Below, one piece after another: positions 9,252 through 17,436 of a stretch of 64,000 bases of DNA (the first letter of the stretch is position 1; the number at the start of each line of letters is the position of its first letter). The stretch is taken from the NCBI GenBank assembly GCA_016000045.1, contig JAECQY010000002.1, forward strand, positions 1 through 64,000, written 5' to 3'. The DNA is from Myxococcaceae bacterium. Its GTDB lineage: Bacteria; Myxococcota; UBA727; JABDBI01. The position numbers and the translations under genes are program-made. The notes beneath the pieces are model-generated. The model made no database searches. It was given only the letters and a program-made list of their open reading frames with translations, and was not told where the DNA came from.

Positions 9252-9971
9252 TTACTCTTCGATGCTACCGCCGCGCAGAGCAATTCCTAACATGGCTATC
9301 AATCCGCCTTCTTTGCGATCGATTTTCTGCAGGTTATTGTAACCGATTTGACCGAAGACATCGATCATCGGAGTCACCGCATAAAGCGCCTTCAGGAAAA
9401 GCGGAGTCCTTAGACCTACATGCTCGTAGTCCCCGGTTGTGCTGATCTGGGCCCAGTTAGTGACTAAATTGAGACAAAGTGCCTCAGTCGCTTGCCAAGA
9501 AAGGCGTGTCTCGAAAGCAAAGATTGCTTGCGGATTTGAGGACCAATCAATCGTTATCAAATTCTCTAAAAGCACTAAATTTAAATATCCTCGCACCAAA
9601 GGAATGTACGTTGCCATGCTCAGGCTCATCCCTTTCACAACGCTCGCATCAAAATGAAACGGTATCGAAGCGATTGCCATGGAACTCAGGTACTTGGTTG
9701 CAAAGAGATAGTGAGCCAGGTTTAAACTGATTTTTTGATCCGGCTCATTTCCTGCTTGCAGACCTGCCCACGATAGACCCAATTGAAAGTGATCGGTTAT
9801 CCCGTAATCAGCCGAAAGAGACACCGCATTGGAGTTAGAGAAACGAAGCGCTGTTTCAAAAGAATTGCGAGGCATGGTGAATGGGCGCGAGAACACCGTC
9901 ATCGGGTACTTGGCGAAAGACCATGCGCCAATCGATACAAAACCCAGCACAAGAAAACCAACTCGATTCAT
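9252..9971 (-). CDS. Outer-membrane beta-barrel protein
   Basis: A 239-residue exported protein of unknown function. A signal peptide (MNRVGFLVLGFVSIGAWSFA) is followed by regular short amphipathic strands (ALRFSNSNAVSLSADYG, HFQLGLSWAGL, VFGQIGYNN), typical of a transmembrane barrel. It ends in a short hydrophilic tail (GGSIEE) and not in the usual aromatic residue. The ATG at 9969-9971 has GAGG nine bases upstream. A 9-bp GC-rich hairpin with a T-run (9991-10019) lies only 20 bases before the start. Confidence 0.7.
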   Translation of the reverse strand: MNRVGFLVLGFVSIGAWSFAKYPMTVFSRPFTMPRNSFETALRFSNSNAVSLSADYGITDHFQLGLSWAGLQAGNEPDQKISLNLAHYLFATKYLSSMAIASIPFHFDASVVKGMSLSMATYIPLVRGYLNLVLLENLITIDWSSNPQAIFAFETRLSWQATEALCLNLVTNWAQISTTGDYEHVGLRTPLFLKALYAVTPMIDVFGQIGYNNLQKIDRKEGGLIAMLGIALRGGSIEE

Positions 9972-9990
9972 AGATACTACCTCAAATGAA

Positions 9991-10019
9991 AAACCCGGGA
10001 ACTCTGAGCGCCCGGGTTT
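9991..10019 (-). terminator. Terminator-like hairpin in a 5' leader
   Basis: On the minus strand AAACCCGGG pairs perfectly with CCCGGGTTT around an 11-base loop, followed by more Ts. This has the form of a Rho-independent terminator, but it stands 20 bases upstream of the start codon of the outer-membrane protein gene and 8 bases before its ribosome-binding site. It may end transcripts from the upstream fragment genes, or act as an attenuator or 5' stabilising stem for the gene that follows. Confidence 0.55.
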
Positions 10020-10132
10020 CGGAAAGAGCTTCCTAAACGAAGAGGGAGTCTAACAAGACCCTATCAAATCACAAGAGGGAGCTAGAAATATCAGCGATTC
10101 TCAGCAAAATGGCGTTCAAACAGTCGATTCCC

Positions 10133-10381
10133 TCAGCGCACACAACGAACATAGTAACGAACCCTCATATCGTGAGAGGAGACGTTGCCACTAGCGAAAA
10201 TGACGACCCACGCGGTACCAGGACTACCCTCAATCAGAGTGCCTGACCAATACCAATTGTTATCTCTTTCTCCTAACACACCTTGCTGCTGATACAGCGC
10301 CTCTAATTCCCAAATTGTTGACAATCGCCACCCTTCCGACCGACGACTCCCTGCATAGGCTTCGGCCTCTTTAAAAGTCAT
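10133..10381 (-). CDS. Single DUF1566 (Lcl C-terminal) domain, orphan or fragment
   Basis: An 82-residue frame containing one DUF1566/Lcl domain and nothing else: TFKEAEAYA, then GWRLSTIWELEALYQQ, WYWSGTLIEG, AWVVIFASG and the terminal YYVRCVR. Members of this family are usually exported and repeated in large surface proteins; here there is no signal peptide, and an in-frame TGA lies five codons before the ATG. The start of the domain appears to be missing, so it is more likely a remnant than a working gene. The right-edge gene (60961-64000) is built from the same domain. Confidence 0.55.
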   Translation of the reverse strand: MTFKEAEAYAGSRRSEGWRLSTIWELEALYQQQGVLGERDNNWYWSGTLIEGSPGTAWVVIFASGNVSSHDMRVRYYVRCVR

Positions 10382-10453
10382 TCTCTTAGACTCTCACGGT
10401 CCCACTCCAGAACAGGGACGTCTTGAGCATCCCGCGGGCCTTGATACCAATCA

Positions 10454-10893
10454 TCAACTCGCCTGAGCGGGGACACCCCCTATTACACTCGGAGCTCCTA
10501 CCATGGCTTGACGCACAGGCTTATCCATCCTCCCTTGCCCATCGAACAGCTGAGCGAGCTGCTCATACATCTTCAATTGATCCTCTTCCAAGTCCATCGC
10601 AGGATGTTCCACTTGAAGTTCCACCCAATAACGCGGCAAGGCCTGCGAAGGTTGAAAAACCACTAACTCATCGCAAATAGGCGCTTGATCTGCTAGGCAA
10701 GGGTAATAATATTGACAATCAAAACTATCCTCCGTTGGAGCCACCGGAATGTAGTGCGCATTGTAATTCTTATAGGCTGCTTCACCCGATAAAAGCCCCA
10801 TGTCTGACTAGTGAGCGGCACCCAAGCCGAACCGAGCGAAAGAGGCTTCACCTCTCGAACGCTGTCTCGAATTTGCCGACCCATTCGAGCCAC
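10454..10893 (-). pseudogene. Recombined remnant related to the left-edge exported protein
   Basis: From 10893 down to about 10811 the minus strand encodes ARMGRQIRDSVREVKPLSLG then SAWVPLT, nearly identical to residues 39-65 of the exported protein at the left edge. Homology stops there, the frame shifts, and a different 115-residue frame (10801-10454, starting MGLLSGEAAYKNYN, ending GGVPAQAS) continues. That second part is unrecognised; it holds CQYYYPCLADQAPICDEL, a Cys-rich stretch. The start codon and signal peptide of the first part have been deleted. I read this as a decayed or recombined member of the same gene family. Confidence 0.55.
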
Positions 10894-10928
10894 TTCCGAG
10901 ACTTTCCACTTGGAACCGTCAATGCTTG
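10811..10928 (-). repeat. Partial duplicate of 396-485 plus 646-677
   Basis: Bases 10811-10900 align without gaps to 396-485 at roughly 90 percent identity. Immediately after, 10901-10928 matches the sequence at 647-676 (ACTTTCCACT .. TCAATGCTTGA), which in the first copy is the upstream region of the gene. The 160 bases between, holding the start codon and signal peptide, are missing from the second copy. This is a duplication followed by an internal deletion. Confidence 0.75.
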
Positions 10929-10934
10929 AGGGCT

Positions 10935-12476
10935 TTAGCGCTCATCAACTGTCAAAGCCCACAACAAATCCTGGCAATACGAGCTGCCAGGATTTGTAGC
11001 AAATGCTTTTCGAGCATGCTTACGGGCTCTTGAGAGGTTGCCCTGCCGCCAACAGACTTGGGCCAATGTCGCATGCGCATCGGAAAAATGAGGATTCACC
11101 TCAATTGCCTGCTGGAGTATCGATTCTGCTTTTTTGAATTGTTTATTTGACAAATAACAGCGCCCTAGGTTCGCTAAAAATTGAGCTTCCTCCGGACAAA
11201 GTCCAACTGCCTTTTCGAGCGCTTCTTGAGCCTGATAACCTTCTCCAATTCCTAAGTAAGCAATACCAAGTCCATTCATGACATCGGGATCTTCTGGAAG
11301 CAATGTTTGTGATTTTTTCAAAAATGGAATTGCTTCGCAAGGGCGAGCCATTTCAATCAACGATCGACCCAAAGCATGGTTGATATCTCCATCGTTCAAG
11401 TTGTATCGGACGGATGCACGAAAAGACTCTGCTGCCTTCGCCCAAAGCTGAATCAATTCATAGGATAAACCTCTCAAATAATCGGATCTGCCTGGAGAAA
11501 GAGACACTTTCGCCTCTTCGGCAGCCTGCACCAAGTCAAAATAAGGAGCAGGAATAGTTTGAAATTGAAAATGACCACAAGGAAAATTGGGTAATTCACA
11601 GAGAGATTGGTAGTCGAGCCTGTCAATTCCATCCGTGCCAATATCGCTCAGGAGAACTTCGGCTTTTTCCCTCAGTTCTCGCAAGAGTTCTTTCGAAATG
11701 CCCGGGTCTGAGACGATGAGCACATCTTCACAGAATGCATTCAGAAGCACTTTCTTAAGTTTGCAATTCGAGACTTTGATCGCTCCCAAAACCAAATCTG
11801 GAAACGCCGCGATACTGGCAACTTGCTCGCCGACACAAACAGCGGCAAAACGACTTGGATCCTCATGAATGTAGATCATTCCCTCGAAATGCCACCGGCC
11901 TGTTTGCTGTTTAGCGCGTGCACGAAACTCTTCAAAATCGCCATACTCGATGGATTGCCAGTGATCTGATTCATACCGTTCGACAATCCATCCAAATTTC
12001 TCGTTCTTAATGCCACACGGCTTATGCGTTTTAGTGAAATAAGTGGGAGACCTCAACGTCATCTGGATGAAGTCCTCAACAGGGTTTCGCTTTACTTCCA
12101 CAGAATCGATCGGAATACCGAGCCAAATCGCTTCGCCAGCTTTGAGCTGTTTGTCTTTTTCAACGAAGAAAACAGCCTGTGTTTGCTGAACACTTAACCA
12201 GGCCTCAAAAGGTGGATGGCGCCACTGATTGGAATCAATAATTTCTTGCCATTCTAAAACCTGAAAGTCATGTTCCGGATGCTTGCTAGGTAAAATATTT
12301 TGCTTCATTTCGTTTGCGATCTGCTTGATCTCGTAAGCACTATACGAGTAGCATTTTGGAACAAGCAACAGATGAACCCAGTTTTCCAAAGTGACAAAAA
12401 GGATGATTTGCTCCTCTTCTACGCGTAAAAACGCATCTTGAATTCGTTTTCGAAATTGAACGGTTTTAGGTGTCAC
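10935..12476 (-). CDS. TPR-repeat protein with unknown N-terminal domain
   Basis: A 513-residue, apparently cytoplasmic protein. Residues 1 to about 320 match no family I know. From about 335 to 500 there are four to five tetratricopeptide repeats (GRSDYLRGLSYELIQLW.., ALGRSLIEMARPCEAIPFLKK, GLGIAYLGIGEGYQAQEALEKA, NLGRCYLSNKQFKKAESILQQA, TLAQVCWRQGNLSRARKHAR), a scaffold for protein-protein contact. The start is GTG (12474-12476) with no strong ribosome-binding site. The stop is followed within 10 bases by the duplicated remnant at 10811-10928. Divergent from the small membrane-protein gene at 12598. Confidence 0.75.
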   Translation of the reverse strand: MTPKTVQFRKRIQDAFLRVEEEQIILFVTLENWVHLLLVPKCYSYSAYEIKQIANEMKQNILPSKHPEHDFQVLEWQEIIDSNQWRHPPFEAWLSVQQTQAVFFVEKDKQLKAGEAIWLGIPIDSVEVKRNPVEDFIQMTLRSPTYFTKTHKPCGIKNEKFGWIVERYESDHWQSIEYGDFEEFRARAKQQTGRWHFEGMIYIHEDPSRFAAVCVGEQVASIAAFPDLVLGAIKVSNCKLKKVLLNAFCEDVLIVSDPGISKELLRELREKAEVLLSDIGTDGIDRLDYQSLCELPNFPCGHFQFQTIPAPYFDLVQAAEEAKVSLSPGRSDYLRGLSYELIQLWAKAAESFRASVRYNLNDGDINHALGRSLIEMARPCEAIPFLKKSQTLLPEDPDVMNGLGIAYLGIGEGYQAQEALEKAVGLCPEEAQFLANLGRCYLSNKQFKKAESILQQAIEVNPHFSDAHATLAQVCWRQGNLSRARKHARKAFATNPGSSYCQDLLWALTVDER

Positions 12477-12597
12477 AATTAAAAACTAACACGATCTGTT
12501 TTTTATTTTCAAAACAGTATTCTAAAAATATTTTTTAAATAGGCGCTTGAAAAAAAACACAATCTCAAATAAATCCCAATTCACTGAGAGGTCCATG

Positions 12598-12960
12598 ATG
12601 AATTTTTCCGCACTTTTCTCGATTTTATTGACCCTGGGTTTGCTTCTATCGGAACCGATCAACGCTTCAACAAGCAGTTGTCGAGAACACTTAAAGACCC
12701 CCATTATTGTCTCAGGAGCAGCCTCTCTCTTCATGGGCCTAGCCGGAGTCATCACGCTATTTCCGCTGGACGGCGGGCGTCTTTATCCTTCGGATCCAGA
12801 CAGTAATTCGACCGAAACCCCTGTGCCTATTTTGGCAACCGGAGAAAGAAAAACGACCGGGTTTGCTTTTCTAGGAACAAGCGGTGTGCTAGCAGCGATT
12901 TCAGTGCTTTTTTACTGCGCTTACGCATCGCATGTGCCTGAGCTCAGTGAAGAGGGCTGA
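12598..12960 (+). CDS. Small membrane protein with two or three hydrophobic segments
   Basis: A 120-residue protein of unknown function. A signal-like N-terminus (MNFSALFSILLTLGLLLSEPINA) is followed by hydrophobic segments at about 34-58 (TPIIVSGAASLFMGLAGVIT) and 88-110 (TTGFAFLGTSGVLAAISVLF), separated by a polar Pro/Ser/Thr loop. GAGAGG lies six bases before the ATG at 12598; an ATG directly upstream would also be possible. The last 17 bases overlap the convergent metallopeptidase gene. Confidence 0.6.
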   Translation: MNFSALFSILLTLGLLLSEPINASTSSCREHLKTPIIVSGAASLFMGLAGVITLFPLDGGRLYPSDPDSNSTETPVPILATGERKTTGFAFLGTSGVLAAISVLFYCAYASHVPELSEEG

Positions 12961-15046
12961 TAAACGGACTCTCCCAAACTCCTAACAAGTACTTTTGCCC
13001 AGATGCAATCAAACTGGCGCGCTCGGAGAGGTCTGCCAATCGAATTCGATCCGCTGCTCGCCAAGCTTCTTGCTTTAAAGCTTCAAACATTGCTGAGGCT
13101 TCTAAAGCCTGACCCATTTGCGATTTTCCCAAAGCGACGAGTCGTTTGGACTCCAAGCCCAAAACACCCGTCATGTGGGTAGGCATCGTTTGCAGACCTA
13201 ACTCAAAATTGCCCGATAAAATTTGGGCTCTCGCGAATAGATACGAAGCCGCATCCCGCTCTGCGCTAGGACTTAAGTGAGAGCTTAGCAGATATCCTAA
13301 GTCACCAAACAAAGCCCCTATTCTTAATGGATCTTGAGGCTTCTCAACAAATATCTGAAAACTTGCTTTCCCCAATCGGGAACCCGTCAATAAGGCCTGC
13401 TTTAGCAACAACCTACGTTGAATCGATACCGATTGTTCACGCCCATCGATTTGGCGATAAGCCTCCGCTGCAAGCGCCCATTGCCCAGAAAGAGCCAAGG
13501 CATCTGCTTTTGCTTCAAGAGAAAGAGGACTTTCTACTTTTTGAGCCCTGCAATCTTGAAACAAAATGGAACTTGCACGATGCTCCGTTTTCATCCACGG
13601 AATCGCATCTTGTGGCAACGATTCTTGTTTTAAGCGAAGGTGAAATAGCTTTAAAAAATCACTTGAAAACCAAATTTCGCCTGTTTTAGCGATATCGCGT
13701 ATATTTTTTTGAACACACGCTTCATCTGAGCATTGTTGAGTCAGATAAGCATCGAGCAAAGTGGCTGAGGCAACACCGCTTCGAGTCGACCCATTCAGCC
13801 AAAAGGACCACAGATCTGGGTTCAAGAGGTCTTCTGGGCTTTTTTCAAATCCGAGACGATCATTCGCCATGGCTTGTTGTTCGTAGGTCAAGCTTTCTTG
13901 AATCGCCAACTCAGGAGTGAGGTAGACGGCTAAGCCCTCGGAAAGTCCCCAGTTGGGGATCAATCCAAAGATGCCAGGAACTCTCCATAACGTGTTGCTA
14001 ACTTGCCCGATTAAAACATGCGCTAATTCGTGCCCCAGAGTTGGATGGGGAATTTGAGTGCCAGTGATGTGTATTTCTCGATGACTGGGCAGAGAAAAGT
14101 GAACGTTCTTCGCTCCCGTGTGACGTGCAAGGTCTTCCGAATTTTTGTAGAGCCAAATGCGAATGGGTCCAGCCGAGCGAATACCGGTTCTTTTTTCCAA
14201 ACGATTCAACCACAAATTGGCTTCCTGCAAAATTCCTTCTGCCGAATTGTGACCAACAGCTTTTAAATTTGTGTGCAGGATCACATTTCGACGAACGATT
14301 TGATCAGGATAGTCCAACAGACGTTCTTTATAGGGAGGCGATATCCAAGAAGAACTCTGCCACTGACCGAACAAACCAAGTCCTAATAAAGTCAAAACAA
14401 GCCAGAATTTGGTAGCATGAAACTTCGTATAAACTCCCATGCCTATCAGAGCCAACGCCAAAAGAAGATTCGAAAGCTTATAGAAGAGCAACGCGGGATC
14501 CAGATTTTGCCCACGCACTAAGTCTCCTGCAATAAATAGCCAATAAGGCTCAAAGAAGCGTAAAGAAGGCTGGTACCACCAAAGTACGATGTTCATCGCC
14601 CAATAACCAACCCATAAAAGAACCGAAACGAGCATGGCCAGACGCATCTGCCCAATCAAACGACCTATCCAAAGCCCCGTACTCAAGTTTAAAAGGAGTT
14701 GAGGAACAATCGCCACCAAAAAAGGAACCATACCCGCACTTGTGCTGCAACTTTGAACGACAACAGTGTGCGATTTGAGAAGAAAGAGCACTCCAACGAG
14801 CGAACCAAACACCCAAAAACTTTCTTTGCGAAAATCTTGCATGTAACCTTGAGAGGCGCGATGTACTCCTCGAGAAACTCCGGCAAAGAATGAAGCAGGG
14901 GCTAAAAATAACCCAAAATACAATGCAGACTCAAAGGTTGGCGTAGCCAAGATTTGAGATTTCCAGCCAATCACCGTTGCTGCCAATGCGAGCAAAGGAA
15001 GGATCATGGAAGCCGTCGAAGGAAATCGATTCTCTTTTAAACTCAT
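12944..15046 (-). CDS. Multi-spanning membrane zinc metallopeptidase (gluzincin type)
   Basis: A 700-residue inner-membrane protein. About six to eight membrane segments occupy residues 12-225. The soluble part begins near 240 and holds HELAH (339-343) and a downstream Glu in GLSEG (about 370), the HExxH..E zinc site of the peptidase MA clan. A C-terminal helical part (about 500-690) looks TPR-like. Its ATG overlaps the ffh stop by four bases (ATGA), so it is co-translated with the signal-recognition GTPase gene; a role in membrane or secreted protein quality control would fit but is inference. Substrate unknown. Confidence 0.75.
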   Translation of the reverse strand: MSLKENRFPSTASMILPLLALAATVIGWKSQILATPTFESALYFGLFLAPASFFAGVSRGVHRASQGYMQDFRKESFWVFGSLVGVLFLLKSHTVVVQSCSTSAGMVPFLVAIVPQLLLNLSTGLWIGRLIGQMRLAMLVSVLLWVGYWAMNIVLWWYQPSLRFFEPYWLFIAGDLVRGQNLDPALLFYKLSNLLLALALIGMGVYTKFHATKFWLVLTLLGLGLFGQWQSSSWISPPYKERLLDYPDQIVRRNVILHTNLKAVGHNSAEGILQEANLWLNRLEKRTGIRSAGPIRIWLYKNSEDLARHTGAKNVHFSLPSHREIHITGTQIPHPTLGHELAHVLIGQVSNTLWRVPGIFGLIPNWGLSEGLAVYLTPELAIQESLTYEQQAMANDRLGFEKSPEDLLNPDLWSFWLNGSTRSGVASATLLDAYLTQQCSDEACVQKNIRDIAKTGEIWFSSDFLKLFHLRLKQESLPQDAIPWMKTEHRASSILFQDCRAQKVESPLSLEAKADALALSGQWALAAEAYRQIDGREQSVSIQRRLLLKQALLTGSRLGKASFQIFVEKPQDPLRIGALFGDLGYLLSSHLSPSAERDAASYLFARAQILSGNFELGLQTMPTHMTGVLGLESKRLVALGKSQMGQALEASAMFEALKQEAWRAADRIRLADLSERASLIASGQKYLLGVWESPFISPLH

Positions 15047-16479
15047 TTTCTTTTATTCTTTTTTCGAGCCAATTTTTCTCGTTTACGCTTTTCTTTTCGA
15101 TTGGGATCTAATTTGGGCGCAGAAAATTCAGCGCTGCTCCTAGGCATTGGAGGGATAGACCCTCTCAATCCGCCCAATTTACCGATATTTTGCATCTTTT
15201 CTTTCATCCAAGCAAACTGCTTCAAGAGGTCTTCCAGATCTTGTTCTTTCCGACCGGATCCTTGTGCAATGCGCCGCTTCCGAGTTTTACTCAGCCGTAT
15301 CAAATCGGGTTGATGTCTTTCTTGAGGGGTCATGGATAAAATGAGAGATTCGATTTTTCGAATCTGCGCATCGCCATCGGAGCGAAGCATGGGCAACAAG
15401 GACCCCATGCCTGGAAGTTTTTCCAAGAGACCGGCAATGGGTCCTATTTTCCGAATCATTCGAATTTGGTCCAGAAAGTCCTGCAAACCAATCCGACCCT
15501 TCATCATGCGTTGCGCATCTTTTTCCGCTTTTTCTTGGTCAATGTGCTCTTCAAAATCTTTGACCAATGAAACGATATCGCCCATGCCGAGAATACGAGA
15601 AGCGAGTCCTTGTGCTCGAAACTCTTCCAACTGGGTATTCTTCTCACCGACTCCTAAGAAGCGAATAGGCTTTCCAGTACAGGTCCGCACAGAGAGCGCT
15701 GCTCCTCCACGCGCATCGCCATCGAGCTTCGTCAGAATGATACCATCGACTTCAAGCCGCCGATTGAACTCAGAAGCCGTATTGACCGCATCTTGCCCCA
15801 TCATGGCATCGATGACGAGCATCACTTGATCGGGATTCGTCAAACGTTTGATACTTTCCAATTCGCTCATCAACTTATCGTCAATGGCTAAACGTCCTGC
15901 CGTATCGAATAAAACCAAATTAAAATTTTGAGCCTTGGCATACTCCAGGGCTCTTACACACAGCTCGGGTGGCTGAAGGTCGGGCGCTGAAAACACAGGA
16001 ATGCCGAGCTCTTTTCCCAGAATTTCAAGCTGCTGGATCGCAGCCGGCCGATAGATATCGGCTCCAACCAACAGAGGTTTATAACCCAATTTTTGATAGA
16101 ATCGAGCGAGTTTAGCGGTTGAAGTCGTTTTCCCAGAACCCTGTAAGCCCACCATCATCAAACTAGCAATCGGTTTTTTGAGTTGAATGGGCTCGGAGCC
16201 AGAATCCATCAAAGACTCAAGTTCCTCCTGGCAAATTCGAATAAAATGTTCTGCTGGGCTTATCTTTCGATTCTTAAAAGAGACCGTCACGGCAAGGCCC
16301 AGTGCCTTATCCTGAACGCGTTGCAGAAACTGTTCCACCACATCTGCGTGCACATCCGCGTCTAAAAGAGATTTTCGAATTTCTACTAAAGCATTTTTAA
16401 CATTGCTTTCCGTAAGCAAAGCTTGCCCGTTTAGAAAATTTCTGGCAGATCGAAAACCGTTGGATAGCGTCTCAAGCAT
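15043..16479 (-). CDS. ffh: Signal recognition particle GTPase Ffh
   Basis: Ffh with 4.5S RNA targets membrane proteins co-translationally to FtsY. Domains in order: N helical bundle (LLTESNVKNALVEIRKSLLDADV), G domain (GLQGSGKTTSTAKLA, DTAGR, TKLDGDARGG) and the Met-rich M domain (PGMGSLLPM, MMKGRIGLQDFLDQ), ending in a very basic tail (KEKRKREKLARKKNKRK). The usual family start (short acidic/hydrophobic N-terminus) matches the ATG at 16477-16479; an upstream TTG at 16515 would add 12 residues. The 3' end overlaps the metallopeptidase gene by 4 bases. Divergent from ihfB. Confidence 0.95.
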   Translation of the reverse strand: MLETLSNGFRSARNFLNGQALLTESNVKNALVEIRKSLLDADVHADVVEQFLQRVQDKALGLAVTVSFKNRKISPAEHFIRICQEELESLMDSGSEPIQLKKPIASLMMVGLQGSGKTTSTAKLARFYQKLGYKPLLVGADIYRPAAIQQLEILGKELGIPVFSAPDLQPPELCVRALEYAKAQNFNLVLFDTAGRLAIDDKLMSELESIKRLTNPDQVMLVIDAMMGQDAVNTASEFNRRLEVDGIILTKLDGDARGGAALSVRTCTGKPIRFLGVGEKNTQLEEFRAQGLASRILGMGDIVSLVKDFEEHIDQEKAEKDAQRMMKGRIGLQDFLDQIRMIRKIGPIAGLLEKLPGMGSLLPMLRSDGDAQIRKIESLILSMTPQERHQPDLIRLSKTRKRRIAQGSGRKEQDLEDLLKQFAWMKEKMQNIGKLGGLRGSIPPMPRSSAEFSAPKLDPNRKEKRKREKLARKKNKRK

Positions 16480-16537
16480 GCACAGTTCTGTAGCTTGCTG
16501 TTTGCTAATTGCCAAATACCTATTGTAGGTTCAATTT

Positions 16538-16822
16538 ATGTTAAGAAGCGAATTAATCGAGCGTTTGGCCTATGAGGCAAAAGATCTGTCCGACTTGGAT
16601 GTTGAGATCGTTGTTCGTACGGTGTTGGAGGCAATGAGCGATCAACTGGCTTGTCATGGGCGCATTGAAATTCGCGGCTTTGGGGCTTTTTCTTCTAAGA
16701 AGCGTAACCCTCGAAATGCACACAATCCGAAAACAGGCGTGAAAGTCTCAGTTCCTGAAAAATGGATTCCGTTTTTCATCCCTGGAAAAGAACTTCGTGA
16801 ACGAGTGAATCGTGCAAACTAA
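16538..16822 (+). CDS. ihfB: Integration host factor / HU-family DNA-bending protein, IhfB-like
   Basis: A 94-residue DNABII protein. RSELIERLAYEAKDLS, RIEIRGFGAFSSKKRNPR, AHNPKTGVKVSVPEK and FFIPGKELRERVN match IHF-beta more closely than HU. IHF bends DNA at specific sites in promoters, origins and recombination sites; it normally needs an alpha subunit, not seen in this window. AGG lies nine bases before the ATG. The 3' end overlaps maf by 11 bases. Confidence 0.92.
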   Translation: MLRSELIERLAYEAKDLSDLDVEIVVRTVLEAMSDQLACHGRIEIRGFGAFSSKKRNPRNAHNPKTGVKVSVPEKWIPFFIPGKELRERVNRAN

Positions 16823-17402
16823 GATAGCCCTGGCCTCAACCAGCCCAAGACGACGAGAACTTTTGGAAGCTGTCGGTTTCGAGTTGGTTCTTCTGAACCC
16901 CAATGTCGATGAGACAGCGATTCCTGGAGAGAGTGCTCAAGACCTTGTTTCACGTCTTGGACGTGAAAAAGCCCTAGCGGTGGTCGATCAAACTCATCTG
17001 CCGATCGTTGCTGCCGATACGGTAGTCGAAGTGGAAGGAATGATTCTAGGGAAACCTCAGGATATCAACCACGCTCGCGAAATGCTTGAACTTCTTTCTG
17101 GAAAAGAACACCGTGTGCTCACCGGATTCGGCATTTTTTATCGAGGAAAACTACAGACCGATACCATTGTTACGCGCATTCAATTCCGATCTTTGTCGGC
17201 GCAAGAAATTGAGAACTACCTGACAACGCGGGAATGGGAAGGAAAATCCGGAGCTTGCACGCTTCAAGGACGAAGCGGGCCTTTTGTGGACAAAATCCAG
17301 GGTAGTTTGACCAATGTCCTCGGTTTACCTTTGAAAGAAGTGCTCGATTGTCTCGATCGGTTGGTGACCCCTACGGGATTCGAACCCGTATTTACAACGT
17401 GA
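16812..17402 (+). CDS. maf: Maf-family nucleoside triphosphate pyrophosphatase
   Basis: Maf proteins hydrolyse non-canonical or excess nucleoside triphosphates (dTTP/UTP/pseudo-UTP type). The signature is intact: ALASTSPRRRELLEAVG, VDET, the AADTVV motif, GKPQD and the EWEGKSGACTLQGRSGPFV / VLGLPLKEV C-terminus. GTG start inside the end of ihfB. The natural end of the fold is near LDCLDRL; the last 12 residues (VTPTGFEPVFTT) are read antisense from the tRNA-Glu gene, and the stop codon itself lies in the tRNA. Confidence 0.92.
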   Translation: MQTKIALASTSPRRRELLEAVGFELVLLNPNVDETAIPGESAQDLVSRLGREKALAVVDQTHLPIVAADTVVEVEGMILGKPQDINHAREMLELLSGKEHRVLTGFGIFYRGKLQTDTIVTRIQFRSLSAQEIENYLTTREWEGKSGACTLQGRSGPFVDKIQGSLTNVLGLPLKEVLDCLDRLVTPTGFEPVFTT

Positions 17403-17436
17403 GAGGCTGCTGTCCTAACCCTTAGACGAAGGGGCC
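17362..17436 (-). tRNA. tRNA-Glu (anticodon CTC)
   Basis: The minus strand folds as a complete cloverleaf: 7-bp acceptor stem GGCCCCT/AGGGGTC (one G-U), D arm with GTCTAAGGGTTAGGAC, anticodon loop CTCTCAC (anticodon CTC), T arm CGGGTTCGAATCCCG and an encoded CCA end. Its 5' 22 bases overlap the 3' end of the lytic transglycosylase gene on the same strand, and its 3' part overlaps the end of maf on the other strand. Confidence 0.95.

Noticed and set aside
17364-17402. VTPTGFEPVF tail as a genuine part of Maf
   Set aside because: This peptide is the typical antisense reading of a tRNA T-arm; it is translated only because the frame runs into the tRNA.
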